Below, one piece after another: positions 35,959 to 44,286 of a stretch of DNA of 54,669 nucleotides. The notes beneath the pieces were generated by a model. That model saw only the letters and a program-made list of their open reading frames with translations. It had not been told where the DNA came from and did not search any database. The DNA comes from Acidobacteriota bacterium (lineage in GTDB: Bacteria > Acidobacteriota > Blastocatellia > Pyrinomonadales > Pyrinomonadaceae): contig JAHBSG010000027.1 in NCBI GenBank assembly GCA_019639235.1, forward strand, positions 1-54,669. Direction: 5' to 3'. Within the stretch, counting starts at the first letter, position 1. Each line of letters begins with the position of its first letter. A program made the position numbers and the translations under genes.

Positions 35959-36423
35959 CTATTCAAAACTCAAAGTGTCAGTTTTCACCACTTTCCAGCG
36001 TGGAAATTTCGCTTCGGCAAACTGCGATCGCTCGCCGGCATTTTTCGTTTCCGGTTCTTGCGATCCGCATTCGGGCTTTGCAGGCGGGACATTGTAGCTG
36101 ATCACTACCGTTTCGAACTCGGCATCCGGGCCCGAACGTACAGGGTCAGAACGGTCTGCCCGCGAGAGGTGCCGCTTCCATCCGCGGAAGTGACGCCTCT
36201 CGGCAATTCGCGAACCCGTGGGCTCGTCGGAGCTGAAGCTTTCCGGCACCGGAGCAATCTCAGCCTCGCCGCTGTCGTCAAACTCGATGACCGGGCGAAC
36301 GGGTTCTGACGGCGGCCGAAGCTGCGCCACCTGTTTTTCGGCAGGCTCCTGCGTTTGCAGATACATCATCAAAGCGAACTGCAGAACCCCAATTGTGACG
36401 ATACCCAAAATCAGCTTGTACAT
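35959..36423 (-). CDS. single-pass membrane protein of unknown function
   Basis: 154 residues. One N-terminal membrane helix (YKLILGIVTIGVLQFALMMYL) is followed by an extracytoplasmic Pro/Glu-rich region and a basic stretch (RRHFRGWKRHLSRADRSD). The C-terminus ends KFPRWKVVKTDTLSFE. No domain was recognised. It is convergent with katG. A TATACT upstream (about 36463-36468 on the minus strand) could be a -10 element. Confidence 0.55.
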   Translation of the reverse strand: MYKLILGIVTIGVLQFALMMYLQTQEPAEKQVAQLRPPSEPVRPVIEFDDSGEAEIAPVPESFSSDEPTGSRIAERRHFRGWKRHLSRADRSDPVRSGPDAEFETVVISYNVPPAKPECGSQEPETKNAGERSQFAEAKFPRWKVVKTDTLSFE

Positions 36424-36516
36424 CTTATTACCCCGCGCCGTATTAAAATATGTTCAACACTGTTAGTATAGCAGGCCGGTGAAAAGGTTGCACAACAATT
36501 GTGAGAAAAAACTAGC

Positions 36517-37068
36517 CTAAACCCGCAGCGAACCACGCCATCCGCGGGCACCGTAATAGCTTTCAGCGCCATTGTGATAGATGAAAACATGGCCGTAGCG
36601 CCAGTCGCCAAAGATCGCACCGCCGCGTTCGCGGATGTCGGCGGGCGTTTCGATCCAACTCGACGTCTTGGTATCGACCGGCCCAAAGCTTTGCAGATGC
36701 CGATACTCTTCTTCCGTTAGGATGCGCACGCCCATCTCGGCCGCCATGCCGACAGCACTGTGCTTTGGCTTGTGCTCTTTACGCGAATCGAGCGCCGCCT
36801 GGTCATAGCAAACGCTCCGCCGCCCTTTCGGGCTCTCCGCCGAGCAATCAAAGTAGATGAACTCACCGGTCTTTTTATCGCGGCCGACCACGTCCGGCTC
36901 GCCGCCCGTCGCTTCCATCTGAAATAGCGACGCAAGCTTTGCCGGCGAGGCCCGAAGCCGCTCCTCGGCCTCCGACCACTTGACGCCCTTGTGCCGGCCC
37001 GGATTCGATGCAAAGCGTTCGCTCAGCGTACCGATGAGTTCATTGATCTGTGCTTTGGTGAGTTTCAT
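36517..37068 (-). CDS. DUF4256 protein
   Basis: 183 residues from the ATG at 37068 (MKLTKAQINELIGTLSERF); longer in-frame sequence upstream runs into the divergent hydrolase gene and is not credible. The family pattern is complete: HKGVKWSEAEERLRASPAKLASLFQMEATGGEPDVVGRDKKTGEFIYFDCSAESPKGRRSVCYDQAALDSRKEHKP ... GVRILTEEEYRHLQ ... WIETPADIRERGGAIFGDWRYGHVFIYHNGAESYY. The function of DUF4256 is not known. A truncated paralogue with a foreign 3' end lies at 38022-38327. Confidence 0.85.
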   Translation of the reverse strand: MKLTKAQINELIGTLSERFASNPGRHKGVKWSEAEERLRASPAKLASLFQMEATGGEPDVVGRDKKTGEFIYFDCSAESPKGRRSVCYDQAALDSRKEHKPKHSAVGMAAEMGVRILTEEEYRHLQSFGPVDTKTSSWIETPADIRERGGAIFGDWRYGHVFIYHNGAESYYGARGWRGSLRV

Positions 37069-37169
37069 GGTAAGAAAGTTGGCGTTTGGCTTTGGTCGAT
37101 TTTTCGGCTTTTGCCGAGGTCTTGACGTCAAATAAGTTTCGTCTGCCCAGGGCAAAGAGCATAGAGACA

Positions 37170-38003
37170 ATGACCGCACGATCAAGAACCAAGAGTATAT
37201 GCCTCGCGACGCTTTTTGCAATGCTGCTTTTGAGCGTTGAATTCAGCGGCCAGCAGGTCAGGCGGATCACATATAACAACATCAACGTCGATGTCGTTAT
37301 CGATAAGCCCGCAAACCCGATCGTCGATGTCATCGTCGCGTTCCACGGGACGGTGATGTCTGACACGCAAATACTCGCCGCGGCCCAGAACACTCTCGTC
37401 CGCGTAAAAGAGATCACCGATCGCGACGATATGATGATCGTCAGCGTCGCCTATCCGCAGGAAGGCCGCTTGATGGGCGAGGGCATCCGCGAGGCCGAGG
37501 CCGCATTGCTTTGGGTCAAGGAAAAGAGCCGCAAGGTTCTCAAAAAGAAGGTTCGGCGGATCTACCTCGTCGGCCACTCGCAGGGCGGCTATGTCGTCAC
37601 CCGCCTCAACACGATGCACGCGACCGACGGCGTCATCGCTAATGCTCCGGGCCCGCTTAACCTTGTACTTCGCTGCGGCCTCGAGGAAGCCGGGCAGATC
37701 GGGCAAAGCGCCGTCTGCCTGCTGATGCGGCAAACCTACGGCACAACCACGCAGAATCCCGATGCCTACATGGCTCGGTCGCTCCTGAACTTTACCGCCG
37801 GCCATCGGTCGCCGATCCTTTTCGTCCAGGGGCTTCAGGATGCCCAGATCCAGTTGGCCTCATGGCCGGCCTTCAAACAACAGATCACCGACTGCACGAC
37901 CTGCCAGTCCCGCCAATTCGTCGAGATAGCCAACGGCGGCCACACCGCACTCTTCGACAGCCCCGAAGCCCAAGCCGCCTATAACGCATTCATTGGGAAT
38001 TAG
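37170..38003 (+). CDS. exported alpha/beta hydrolase
   Basis: 277 residues from the ATG at 37170, which begins a signal sequence (SICLATLFAMLLLSVEFSGQ); an upstream in-frame start would add an unlikely 28 residues. The alpha/beta-hydrolase core has VIVAFHGTVM (oxyanion loop), the nucleophile elbow LVGHSQGGYVVT (Ser at about 160), an acid candidate in VQGLQDAQIQ, and His in NGGHTALFDS near the end. It resembles exported esterase/polyhydroxybutyrate-depolymerase-like proteins. Substrate unknown. It is divergent from the DUF4256 gene with 101 bp between the starts. Confidence 0.8.
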   Translation: MTARSRTKSICLATLFAMLLLSVEFSGQQVRRITYNNINVDVVIDKPANPIVDVIVAFHGTVMSDTQILAAAQNTLVRVKEITDRDDMMIVSVAYPQEGRLMGEGIREAEAALLWVKEKSRKVLKKKVRRIYLVGHSQGGYVVTRLNTMHATDGVIANAPGPLNLVLRCGLEEAGQIGQSAVCLLMRQTYGTTTQNPDAYMARSLLNFTAGHRSPILFVQGLQDAQIQLASWPAFKQQITDCTTCQSRQFVEIANGGHTALFDSPEAQAAYNAFIGN

Positions 38004-38021
38004 GCTGAAGGGTAATCCTTT

Positions 38022-38327
38022 CTAAATTACTATGGCCGGAAGTCGAAAGAGACCCAGCCTGAAACTTTGGTCGGTTCGCCCGAAAGAATGGTCGGCGCAA
38101 ACTTCAGTCTCATCGCGGCCGACGACGTCCGGCTCACCGCCCGTCGCTTCCATCTGAAACAATGACGCAAGCTTTGCGGGCTCGGCCCCAAGCCGCTCCT
38201 CCACCTCGCCCCACTTGATCCCCTCGTGGCGGTTCATATTCGCCTCAAACCGTTTCTTGAATTCGACCAGTAACTCTTGTTGATCTGCTTGCGTCAATTT
38301 TTTCTGCACACTCATGGTAGTTTTCAT
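38022..38327 (-). pseudogene. DUF4256 N-terminal fragment fused out of frame to a TonB-domain 3' end
   Basis: Codons 1 to about 72 repeat the DUF4256 N-terminal half (KWGEVEERLGAEPAKLASLFQMEATGGEPDVVGRDE). After that the DNA matches the end of a TonB C-terminal domain gene. In the shifted frame it reads MRLKFAPTILSGEPTKVSGWVSFDFRP and stops at 38030-38032, nearly the same as the last 27 residues of the gene at 39103-39963. The continuous frame therefore gives a nonsense tail. The junction lies near 38113-38121, in a GCGGCC-like word present in both parents. This is a deletion or recombination scar of two genes. Confidence 0.8.
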
Positions 38328-38335
38328 CCTAGATT

Positions 38336-38644
38336 CTATTCGAGGTATGCGTCGTTCTCTAAGTAGTAAATCACACGTTCGACCACTTCATCGGTGGTCG
38401 TATTCTCACCTCGGGCTTCTAGGTCTTCGAGTAACTCATTAAGTAAGAACATTTCAATGCAGTAACTAAATCCGGGGCAGTTTCGGCTAGCGAACTCATC
38501 CGGCTTCATTGCCTCCTCGTCATCACTCAACGCAAATAGGACGGCTTCTGAGGTTGGCAGAAATTGGCCATTGACCCGCTTGGCATATATGACCAGATCG
38601 TCGTTCAGCGACGAGCTATTAATAATCACATCCCTCAAATTCAT
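38336..38644 (-). CDS. small acidic hypothetical protein
   Basis: 102 residues from the ATG at 38644 (MNLRDVIINSSSLNDDLVIYAKRV); an ATG at 38668 would add 8 residues. It is acidic, with ALSDDEEAMKPDEF, a CPGFSYCIEMFLLNELLEDLEARGENTTTDEVVERVIYYLEND helical end and no signal peptide. The profile resembles small cytosolic immunity-like or DUF proteins found in clusters of orphan genes, but no family can be named. Its start overlaps the upstream gene end by 26 bases. Base composition is lower in GC than the surrounding core genes, hinting at transfer. Confidence 0.55.
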   Translation of the reverse strand: MNLRDVIINSSSLNDDLVIYAKRVNGQFLPTSEAVLFALSDDEEAMKPDEFASRNCPGFSYCIEMFLLNELLEDLEARGENTTTDEVVERVIYYLENDAYLE

Positions 38645-39044
38645 TTTTGCTCGCGTGTTGCCGCCCACTTGGGCTTTTATCTATTTGCCCTTTGGAGCCT
38701 CTGATTATCGGAGGTTCATTTGTCTGCCAGTGAATTTCTCGCAACGTTGTGCACAACACGTATTCGGTAATGCCTTCTTTCCTATGCTCTTTAAAGTCGA
38801 TCGGGTCATCGGTTAGGTCTCCTTCGGCGGATTGATCGAATTCTTTTCGATCGTGGATGGCGTCCTCAAATGCCTCGACCTTTGTGAACAATATCGAGAG
38901 CGTCGAATCGCTGTTTTCGGGATTAGAGAATTCCAGTACGAATTCATTCTTTAGCGGAAAGTACTCGAGTCGATTGACCAAGAAAACATCGTATGAAAAG
39001 AGCTTTTCCAGCCAGCTCGTAGTTGACAAGGACAATGGATCCAT
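38619..39044 (-). CDS. hypothetical protein
   Basis: 141 residues, cytosolic and acidic. The central part reads VLEFSNPENSDSTLSILFTKVEAFEDAIHD, and EYVLCTTLREIHWQTNEPPIIRG could be a beta-rich core. The basic, polar C-terminus (SKGQIDKSPSGRQHASK) may not be original, since it overlaps the next gene. No family was recognised. It forms a lower-GC pair with the gene that follows, which suggests an acquired two-gene unit. Confidence 0.45.
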   Translation of the reverse strand: MDPLSLSTTSWLEKLFSYDVFLVNRLEYFPLKNEFVLEFSNPENSDSTLSILFTKVEAFEDAIHDRKEFDQSAEGDLTDDPIDFKEHRKEGITEYVLCTTLREIHWQTNEPPIIRGSKGQIDKSPSGRQHASKNEFEGCDY

Positions 39045-39102
39045 ATTTCAGTTGCATTGCGATCGCAATGGGGACGAGAATCGCATGAGCTTTATCACCT
39101 TT

Positions 39103-39963
39103 CTAAGGCCGGAAATCGAACGAGACCCAGCCGGAGACTTTGGTGGGGATGTCGGATAGGAGGGTTGGCTGGAATCTTAGTTTCTTGGCGGCTTCGATAG
39201 CGGCCTTGTGGAGTTCGGCGGGCCCGCGGATAATTTCCGCGGAGATAACGGCACCTTCGACGTCAGTGACTATCCTGACGTCGACCCTACCCGCCTTGCT
39301 TTTCGGAACGCCGGCAGGATAAGCGGGATCAGCGAAGTTCAACGCGCGGCTGTTCATCCAGCCCGCAGAGACAATGCGTTCCTTGGGCGGCGGGTTCGGG
39401 TCGCACATTGCGATGCTGCCCTCGATATTCTCGTAAACGCAGCGGCTAAAATCGGTTTGCCCGGAGACGTACGCCCATAGCCCATCGCGGTCCTTTGCCA
39501 AGATCGCCTCAGCCTTGTCGCGATACATCATGGCATCCGTCTGTTTCCCTTCTAGCTTGGCCGAGATGGCAAGATGGCGGTTGATCGAAACCGCACGCCC
39601 GCGGCTACGATTGTCCGTTCGCCCCTCTAACAACTTTAGATTTCTGGTCCTTATCTGAAATGCAAGCTCCGGCATCGCCGGGTTCCCGTGAAGGTACGAA
39701 GTGCTCGTCAAAAAAGCGGCGATCCAGAAGTGTTTATCAGCGTCATCGCCTAGATACTTCCAGAGCTCGCTTTCAAAATCCTTCCCGAGACGGTTCCGCT
39801 CATCTTGGAAAACCTTCGATAGCTTGCTCTTATCGCCGGCGAATCCGCCCTTTTCCTCACGGACGGCCCTCTCGAAACTTGCGAACGGAACTTCTTGAGC
39901 AGCACAGACGCCCGAAAATATGAGCATGCAAACAAGTAGGATGAATAAAGTTCTGATCATCAC
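39103..39963 (-). CDS. exported protein with TonB C-terminal domain
   Basis: 286 residues. A signal or anchor (MMIRTLFILLVCMLIFSGVCAAQ) is followed by a helical region of about 170 residues resembling TPR-like packing (LWKYLGDDADKHFWIAAFLTSTSYLHGNPAMPELAFQIRTRNLKLLEG). The TonB C-terminal domain (about 195-286) has ALNFADPAYPAGVPKSKAGRVDVRIVTDVEGAVISAEIIRGPAELHKAAIEAAKKLRFQPTLL. Unlike classical TonB there is no Pro-rich spanner, so it need not energise receptors. It starts 1 base after the DUF433 gene. A decayed copy of its 3' end is fused to DUF4256 at 38030-38113. Confidence 0.8.
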   Translation of the reverse strand: MMIRTLFILLVCMLIFSGVCAAQEVPFASFERAVREEKGGFAGDKSKLSKVFQDERNRLGKDFESELWKYLGDDADKHFWIAAFLTSTSYLHGNPAMPELAFQIRTRNLKLLEGRTDNRSRGRAVSINRHLAISAKLEGKQTDAMMYRDKAEAILAKDRDGLWAYVSGQTDFSRCVYENIEGSIAMCDPNPPPKERIVSAGWMNSRALNFADPAYPAGVPKSKAGRVDVRIVTDVEGAVISAEIIRGPAELHKAAIEAAKKLRFQPTLLSDIPTKVSGWVSFDFRP

Positions 39964-39964
39964 C

Positions 39965-40174
39965 TCAATGTACCTTAAGTTTTTCTTGAAGAAACTTGAC
40001 CGCCCGTTCCCGCGTCACCGTTGGGAAATCAACAAGAAACTCCTCGAGCGAATGGCCCGCAGCGAGGTAGTCGAGAAGGCTTTGTGCCGGGACTCGCGTT
40101 CCTGTAAAGACCGCAGCCCCACTCATCACGTCGGGCGAAACCGATACAACACTAGTTTCAATTGTTGTAATCAT
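39965..40174 (-). CDS. orphan DUF433 antitoxin-like protein
   Basis: 69 residues with the DUF433 core: VSPDVMSGAAVFTGTRVPAQSLLDYLAAGHSLEEFLVDFPTVTRERAVKFLQ. DUF433 proteins are short winged-helix-like antitoxins usually paired with a DUF5615 PIN-like toxin, as at 47565-48163. Here no toxin follows. The next gene, 1 base away, is the TonB-domain gene, so this is an orphan or solitary regulator. Its ribosome site GAGAGG and a TATAAT lie immediately upstream. Confidence 0.8.
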   Translation of the reverse strand: MITTIETSVVSVSPDVMSGAAVFTGTRVPAQSLLDYLAAGHSLEEFLVDFPTVTRERAVKFLQEKLKVH

Positions 40175-40349
40175 CCTCTCATTATAACGTATAAACTCAT
40201 CCGGAGTTTGGAAACATTCGTCCCGACGGGTGGATTTGTTAAACTTGAGGAAACGGTTTCTGCGGCTTTGGCGAATCTGTCCGTACGGGCGAGTGCGAAA
40301 TTCATAGCGAGCAAGCGGCAGCGGCCGGCATCAAGGAGGAGACGAATCG

Positions 40350-41642
40350 ATGAAGAGAGTGCATTTTGTGACCGCCATGGCGGCTTCGGTGATCTTTGCG
40401 GCGACGGCGTGTGCGCAGAAGCCTGATACGAGAACGGGTGAGTCAGGAAGAGGCTGCGAGCCGCTTGAGACGCGAACCGCGAATTCGCCCGAGCAGAAGC
40501 CTGCATTTGCGGGCCAGACGCGTGCCTGCGGCGTGAAGACCGCGGCGGCCATCGAGGTGACCGTTCTCGCTAAAGGGCTCGACCGGCCTTGGGCTGTTGA
40601 GCCGCTCCCGGACGGCAGCTTTTTGGTTACGGAAAAGCCCGGCCGGATGCGGATCGTCTCGGCCGCTGGCAAGGTTGGCGAGCCGATCGAGGGCCTGACG
40701 CCGGTTGCGCAGGGCGGAGTTACGGCCGAGAGCGGCCAGGGCGGCTTACCGCCGATCACCGCTCGCGGACAGGGCGGTTTGCTCGATGTCGCGCTCAGCC
40801 CGGCCTTTGCAAAGGACCGCACGATCTTCTGGAGCTTTTCCGAACAACGCGAGGGCGGCAGCGGCACTTCGGTCGCACGCGGCGTCCTGAGTGCCGACGG
40901 CAGAAAGCTTTCGGACGTCCGCGTCATCTTCCGGGCGATGCCGACCTATAACAACGGCCTGCACTTCGGTTCGCGGCTCGCTTTTGCGCCCGACGGCAAA
41001 CTCTTCATCACGCTCGGCGATCGCTTTGACCTCAGGACCATGCGGCCGCTGGCGCAGTCGCTTGAAGCCCATAACGGCAAGGTCGTCCGCATCAATCCAG
41101 ACGGCACGATACCGACGGATAATCCATTTGCAGGTAAAGAAGGGGCGTTAGGCGACATCTGGTCCATCGGCCATCGCAATCTCCAGTCGGCGGTCTTTGA
41201 TGACCGGGGAAGGCTCTGGACGGTCGAGCACGGCGCCCGAGGCGGCGACGAACTGAACATGCCGGAAAAGGGCAAGAACTACGGTTGGCCGGTCGCGACC
41301 TACGGCGAAGAATATTCGGGCCAACCCATCTCGGACATCACCGCTAAGGAAGGCACCGAGCAGCCGGTCTATTATTGGGACCCGGTGATCGCACCTTCGG
41401 GGATGGAGTTTTACACCGGAGCGGCTTTTCCCGAATGGAAGGGTAATCTTTTCGTCGGCGGGCTCGCCTCGCAGCGGCTCGTGCGGCTGGTGATGAAGGA
41501 TGGCCGCGTCGCCGGCGAGGAACATCTGCTGACCGACCGCGGAAGCCGCATCCGCGACGTCCGCCAAGGCCCGGACGGCTTTCTCTATGTTGTCACGGAC
41601 GAATCGAACGGCGAGTTGCTGCGCATCGCTCCGAAGAAATAG
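40350..41642 (+). CDS. PQQ-dependent aldose sugar dehydrogenase-like protein
   Basis: 430 residues. The start (MKRVHFVTAMAASVIFAATAC) looks like a lipoprotein or Sec signal. The six-bladed soluble glucose/sorbosone dehydrogenase propeller follows: AKGLDRPWAVEPLPDGSFLVTEKPGRMRIV, GQGGLLDVALSPAF with the catalytic His region replaced by Q/G, NGLHFGSRLAFAPDGKLFITLGDR, DIWSIGHRNLQSAVFDDRGRLWTVEHGARGGDELN and WDPVIAPSGMEFYTG. It would oxidise sugars in the periplasm with PQQ; no pqq genes are in the window. AAGGAGGAGACG precedes the ATG. Confidence 0.88.
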   Translation: MKRVHFVTAMAASVIFAATACAQKPDTRTGESGRGCEPLETRTANSPEQKPAFAGQTRACGVKTAAAIEVTVLAKGLDRPWAVEPLPDGSFLVTEKPGRMRIVSAAGKVGEPIEGLTPVAQGGVTAESGQGGLPPITARGQGGLLDVALSPAFAKDRTIFWSFSEQREGGSGTSVARGVLSADGRKLSDVRVIFRAMPTYNNGLHFGSRLAFAPDGKLFITLGDRFDLRTMRPLAQSLEAHNGKVVRINPDGTIPTDNPFAGKEGALGDIWSIGHRNLQSAVFDDRGRLWTVEHGARGGDELNMPEKGKNYGWPVATYGEEYSGQPISDITAKEGTEQPVYYWDPVIAPSGMEFYTGAAFPEWKGNLFVGGLASQRLVRLVMKDGRVAGEEHLLTDRGSRIRDVRQGPDGFLYVVTDESNGELLRIAPKK

Positions 41643-41679
41643 CGGAAAGACATTTCGTTCAGTTCCTGCTGCGGCTCGC

Positions 41680-42051
41680 TTAGGCGAGCCGTCGGCTTTC
41701 GGGCCTTAGGTACCAGGAGACGACGGTTAGGACAAGCAGCACGGCTGTCGGGAGTAAAGTGACAAAGCCATCGCCGATCGCGATGTGCGAGAAAAGCGCG
41801 CCCGACGCAACAAAGAAGAAACCCGCATACGCCCACTCTTTCAAGAGCGGCATTCTCGGTGCGATCAAAACGATCACGCCAAGAATTTTCCAAACGCCGA
41901 GCAGCACCAGCAAATACCGCGGATACCCAAGCCGGCCGAAGTTATGCAAGACCTCCGGCATCTTGATGAGCTGCAACACAGCACTCGCCAGCATCCCGAC
42001 GCAAAGCCAAAGCGTCGCGACCCAATAAGCAACTACTCGCCGATCGACCAT
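41680..42051 (-). CDS. DoxX-family membrane protein
   Basis: 123 residues with four membrane helices (about 7-25, 45-63, 70-88, 95-113). It has the DoxX-like features LIKMPEVLHNFGRLGYPRYLLVLLGVWKILGVIVLIAPRMPLLKEWAYAGFFFVASGALFSH. It is the last gene of the ArsR-led cluster. DoxX-like proteins often accompany AHSA1 and ArsR genes, with no proven biochemical role. The gap to the previous gene is 132 bp and holds an inverted repeat. Confidence 0.85.
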   Translation of the reverse strand: MVDRRVVAYWVATLWLCVGMLASAVLQLIKMPEVLHNFGRLGYPRYLLVLLGVWKILGVIVLIAPRMPLLKEWAYAGFFFVASGALFSHIAIGDGFVTLLPTAVLLVLTVVSWYLRPESRRLA

Positions 42052-42070
42052 ATGCCATTATCGACCAAAA

Positions 42071-42182
42071 CTCACCACAGAGTCACGGAGAATCGCTCGT
42101 TATGCTTTAGATAAGCTCGATTCAAATCAGCCTCACCGAAACAACCGACCTCAAAAGACTCTGTGCTCCCTGTGGTGAATTC
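42071..42182 (+). repeat. inverted CACCACAG / CTGTGGTG repeat pair
   Basis: CTCACCACAGAGTCACGGAG (from 42071) and, about 62 bp later, GACTCTGTGCTCCCTGTGGTGA (to about 42178) are inverted partners. Each is made of short CACAGAG-type words. The core between them is unremarkable. This is the same architecture as the arrays near efp, with different wording. Confidence 0.65.
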
Positions 42183-42183
42183 C

Positions 42184-42789
42184 CTATTCTTCATCCGCTT
42201 CGATCTGGGGTGTGCCGGTCCTCACTTCGCCGTTGCGTTCGTAGGTGGCGATGATGATGCCGTTCGGCGTGACCTGGCCTTCGGTTAACTTGAAGGCCGC
42301 GGGGATTGTTCCGTCTTGGAAAAGACGTTTGCCCTGTCCCAATGTGATCGGGAATATCATCAGCTCCAGCCGATCGACGAGGTCGTTTTTGAAAAGCGTT
42401 TGCAGCATATCGGCACTGCCAAAAACGTGGAGATCGGGCCCGTCGGTTTCTTTCAACTCGCGGACCTTTTCAGCGAGGTCGCCGCCAAGGAAAACGCTCG
42501 GCTGCCAGTCGCTCGACGTGCGGGTGTTTGAGGCAACGTACTTCGTCGCGGTCATCACATTCGGCCAAAAGTGCGAATGCTCCGGCCAATACGGCTCCCA
42601 AATGTCGAACGTTTTTCGCCCCAAAAGCAGATCGACCTGCTTCGCCAGCCGCTCCTGAATCACCGCGCCCGATTCTTCATCCGCATACCCAAAGAACCAC
42701 CCGCCGTACTTGAACCCATCGCCGTCATTCTCCTCGTTCTGAATAACGCCGTCGAGCGTTATGAATTCACACGCAGTTACTTGCCTCAT
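42184..42789 (-). CDS. dihydrofolate-reductase-fold (RibD C-terminal) family protein
   Basis: 201 residues with the RibD_C/DHFR-like fold: [14 protein letters not shown] at the start, [97 protein letters not shown]. Such YyaP/YwjB-type proteins are predicted NADPH-dependent reductases without proven substrates. They are common companions of ArsR and AHSA1 genes. It begins 13 bases after the hydrolase gene. Confidence 0.88.
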   Translation of the reverse strand: MRQVTACEFITLDGVIQNEENDGDGFKYGGWFFGYADEESGAVIQERLAKQVDLLLGRKTFDIWEPYWPEHSHFWPNVMTATKYVASNTRTSSDWQPSVFLGGDLAEKVRELKETDGPDLHVFGSADMLQTLFKNDLVDRLELMIFPITLGQGKRLFQDGTIPAAFKLTEGQVTPNGIIIATYERNGEVRTGTPQIEADEE

Positions 42790-42802
42790 GGTCGATTCTC
42801 CT

Positions 42803-43669
42803 TCATTGCTTTGCAGTCTTCGCGTCCAGAAAATCGACCACCATCGGGACGATCATCGACATTCGGCTCATCAGAGTGACGTGTGTGGTGTCCGGAATGA
42901 TCGCCAATCGCGACTGAGGACGCGGCATCATATCGCCGTGGATGTTTCCGCCGCCTTTGAGGGCGTACATCTCCGCAATGTGCTCGAATCGCACGCCGTC
43001 TGCATCCCCATGGATAAAGAACATCGGCGCCTTGGTCGCCTTGATCTTGTCCGCGCCAAAGTCATACGGTCTTGCAGCCGACGAGATTACGTGCCTGACG
43101 AACTCCGGGAATTCGTTCGGTGTCGGGCTCAGCCTTTTGTACTCGGCTTCCACCGGTGAGCCCTTGAAGACCTCCGCCGTGATGCTCGGGAGTGCGTCGC
43201 GTCCCTCCTTGACCCAACCGTCATAACGGGAGACGGCCGAGATAACGACGACCTTTCGCACTTTTTCCGGATGCCGGATCGCAGTTTGCATCGCGACACC
43301 GCCGCCCATGCTATAGCCGATCACATCCGCACTTGGGATCTTCAGATGATCGAGCAGTGCTGCCACATCGTCCGCGAGGTTTTCAAAGCTCATGTCGCGT
43401 TTGATGTCGGCTGTCCGCCCGTGGCCCTGCATTTCGACCGCGATCACCTTCCGCGTTTTCGCAAGTTCCTTGACCCAATCCGCCCAACCGGTGATGGTCA
43501 TGAACGCTCCGTGAAGCATCACGACCGGCTCGCCCTCGCCGTGAATCTCGTAATACATCTTGAGCCCATTAACCGGCGCGTAACCCGTCGTCGGTTTTGG
43601 CTGACCGGATACGGCACCGACGAGAAGGACGGTCATTGCTATTGTGATCATTGAATGCTTTACGTTCAT
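42803..43669 (-). CDS. exported alpha/beta hydrolase
   Basis: 288 residues from the ATG at 43669, with TTGGAGAAGAAT upstream; an in-frame TTG 12 bases earlier lies inside that ribosome site. It has a signal peptide ([17 protein letters not shown]). Core motifs are [14 protein letters not shown] (oxyanion), [16 protein letters not shown] (nucleophile Ser), [16 protein letters not shown] (acid Asp) and [12 protein letters not shown] (His), so the catalytic triad looks complete. It is a haloperoxidase/esterase-type hydrolase acting outside the cytoplasm. It is the middle gene of the ArsR cluster. Confidence 0.85.
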   Translation of the reverse strand: MNVKHSMITIAMTVLLVGAVSGQPKPTTGYAPVNGLKMYYEIHGEGEPVVMLHGAFMTITGWADWVKELAKTRKVIAVEMQGHGRTADIKRDMSFENLADDVAALLDHLKIPSADVIGYSMGGGVAMQTAIRHPEKVRKVVVISAVSRYDGWVKEGRDALPSITAEVFKGSPVEAEYKRLSPTPNEFPEFVRHVISSAARPYDFGADKIKATKAPMFFIHGDADGVRFEHIAEMYALKGGGNIHGDMMPRPQSRLAIIPDTTHVTLMSRMSMIVPMVVDFLDAKTAKQ

Positions 43670-43695
43670 ATTCTTCTCCAAATCACGATCCGCAC

Positions 43696-44187
43696 TTAGG
43701 AATTTCGATCCTGCGTCAACGTTGCGAGCAGTTCCGTCAGGTGGCCCAGCGTCGCCGTGAATCCTTCCTTGAAGCCCATCGCGATCATCATTTCCAGGCG
43801 TTCGAGTGATTCGTTGTAGATCTCGACCGTTACCGTAGTTCTTCCGTTCTCTTCGCTGAAATCAAGGTCCCAATCTGAGCCTGGAAGCTCGGGGTTTTCG
43901 TTCTCGTCCGAAAAGGCATTGAAGAACTTGAAATTGGTCTTCGGAGTGATCGACGTGTACTTCTGCACCGACCAACGCTCCAAGCCCTCCGGGCTGACCA
44001 TCGCGTAAAATCGGCGGCCGCCCTCGCGGAAATCCATCACCTTCGTCCGCGATGTCCAGGGTTTCGGCGCCCACCATTGGTCGAGCAGTTCCGGCTTTGT
44101 ATAAGCGTCCCAGACGAGGTCGCGTTCTGCATCAAACTCGGCGGTGATCAGAACGGTCTTTGTCTCTTTATTGACAGTAAATTCCAT
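43696..44187 (-). CDS. AHSA1/SRPBCC-family protein
   Basis: 163 residues with the START-like SRPBCC fold: [52 protein letters not shown] ... [70 protein letters not shown]. These proteins form a hydrophobic ligand cavity; the ligand is unknown. The pairing with an upstream ArsR gene is one of the commonest conserved neighbourhoods of this family. Two 25-nt hairpin elements lie between them. Confidence 0.92.
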   Translation of the reverse strand: MEFTVNKETKTVLITAEFDAERDLVWDAYTKPELLDQWWAPKPWTSRTKVMDFREGGRRFYAMVSPEGLERWSVQKYTSITPKTNFKFFNAFSDENENPELPGSDWDLDFSEENGRTTVTVEIYNESLERLEMMIAMGFKEGFTATLGHLTELLATLTQDRNS

Positions 44188-44217
44188 ATTGGCCCCTAGG
44201 TCATTCGATCCAGTGCG

Positions 44218-44286
44218 GAAGCCCGAGCGTAAGCAAGGGCGTATCAGTCAAGTTGGGTGTTAAGCCCTTACTAACGTGCAGGCTTC
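44218..44286. repeat. inverted pair of 25-nt GCCC...GGGC hairpin elements
   Basis: One copy reads on the plus strand at 44218-44242 (GAAGCCCG ... AAGGGCGT). The other is on the minus strand at 44262-44286 (GAAGCCTG ... AAGGGCTT), 19 bases away. Together they form a long imperfect palindrome in the ArsR-AHSA1 gap. The minus copy covers the last codons and the stop of the ArsR gene (Lys-Pro-Ala-Arg-stop). They could act as a transcript-stabilising or attenuating hairpin (inference). Confidence 0.8.
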
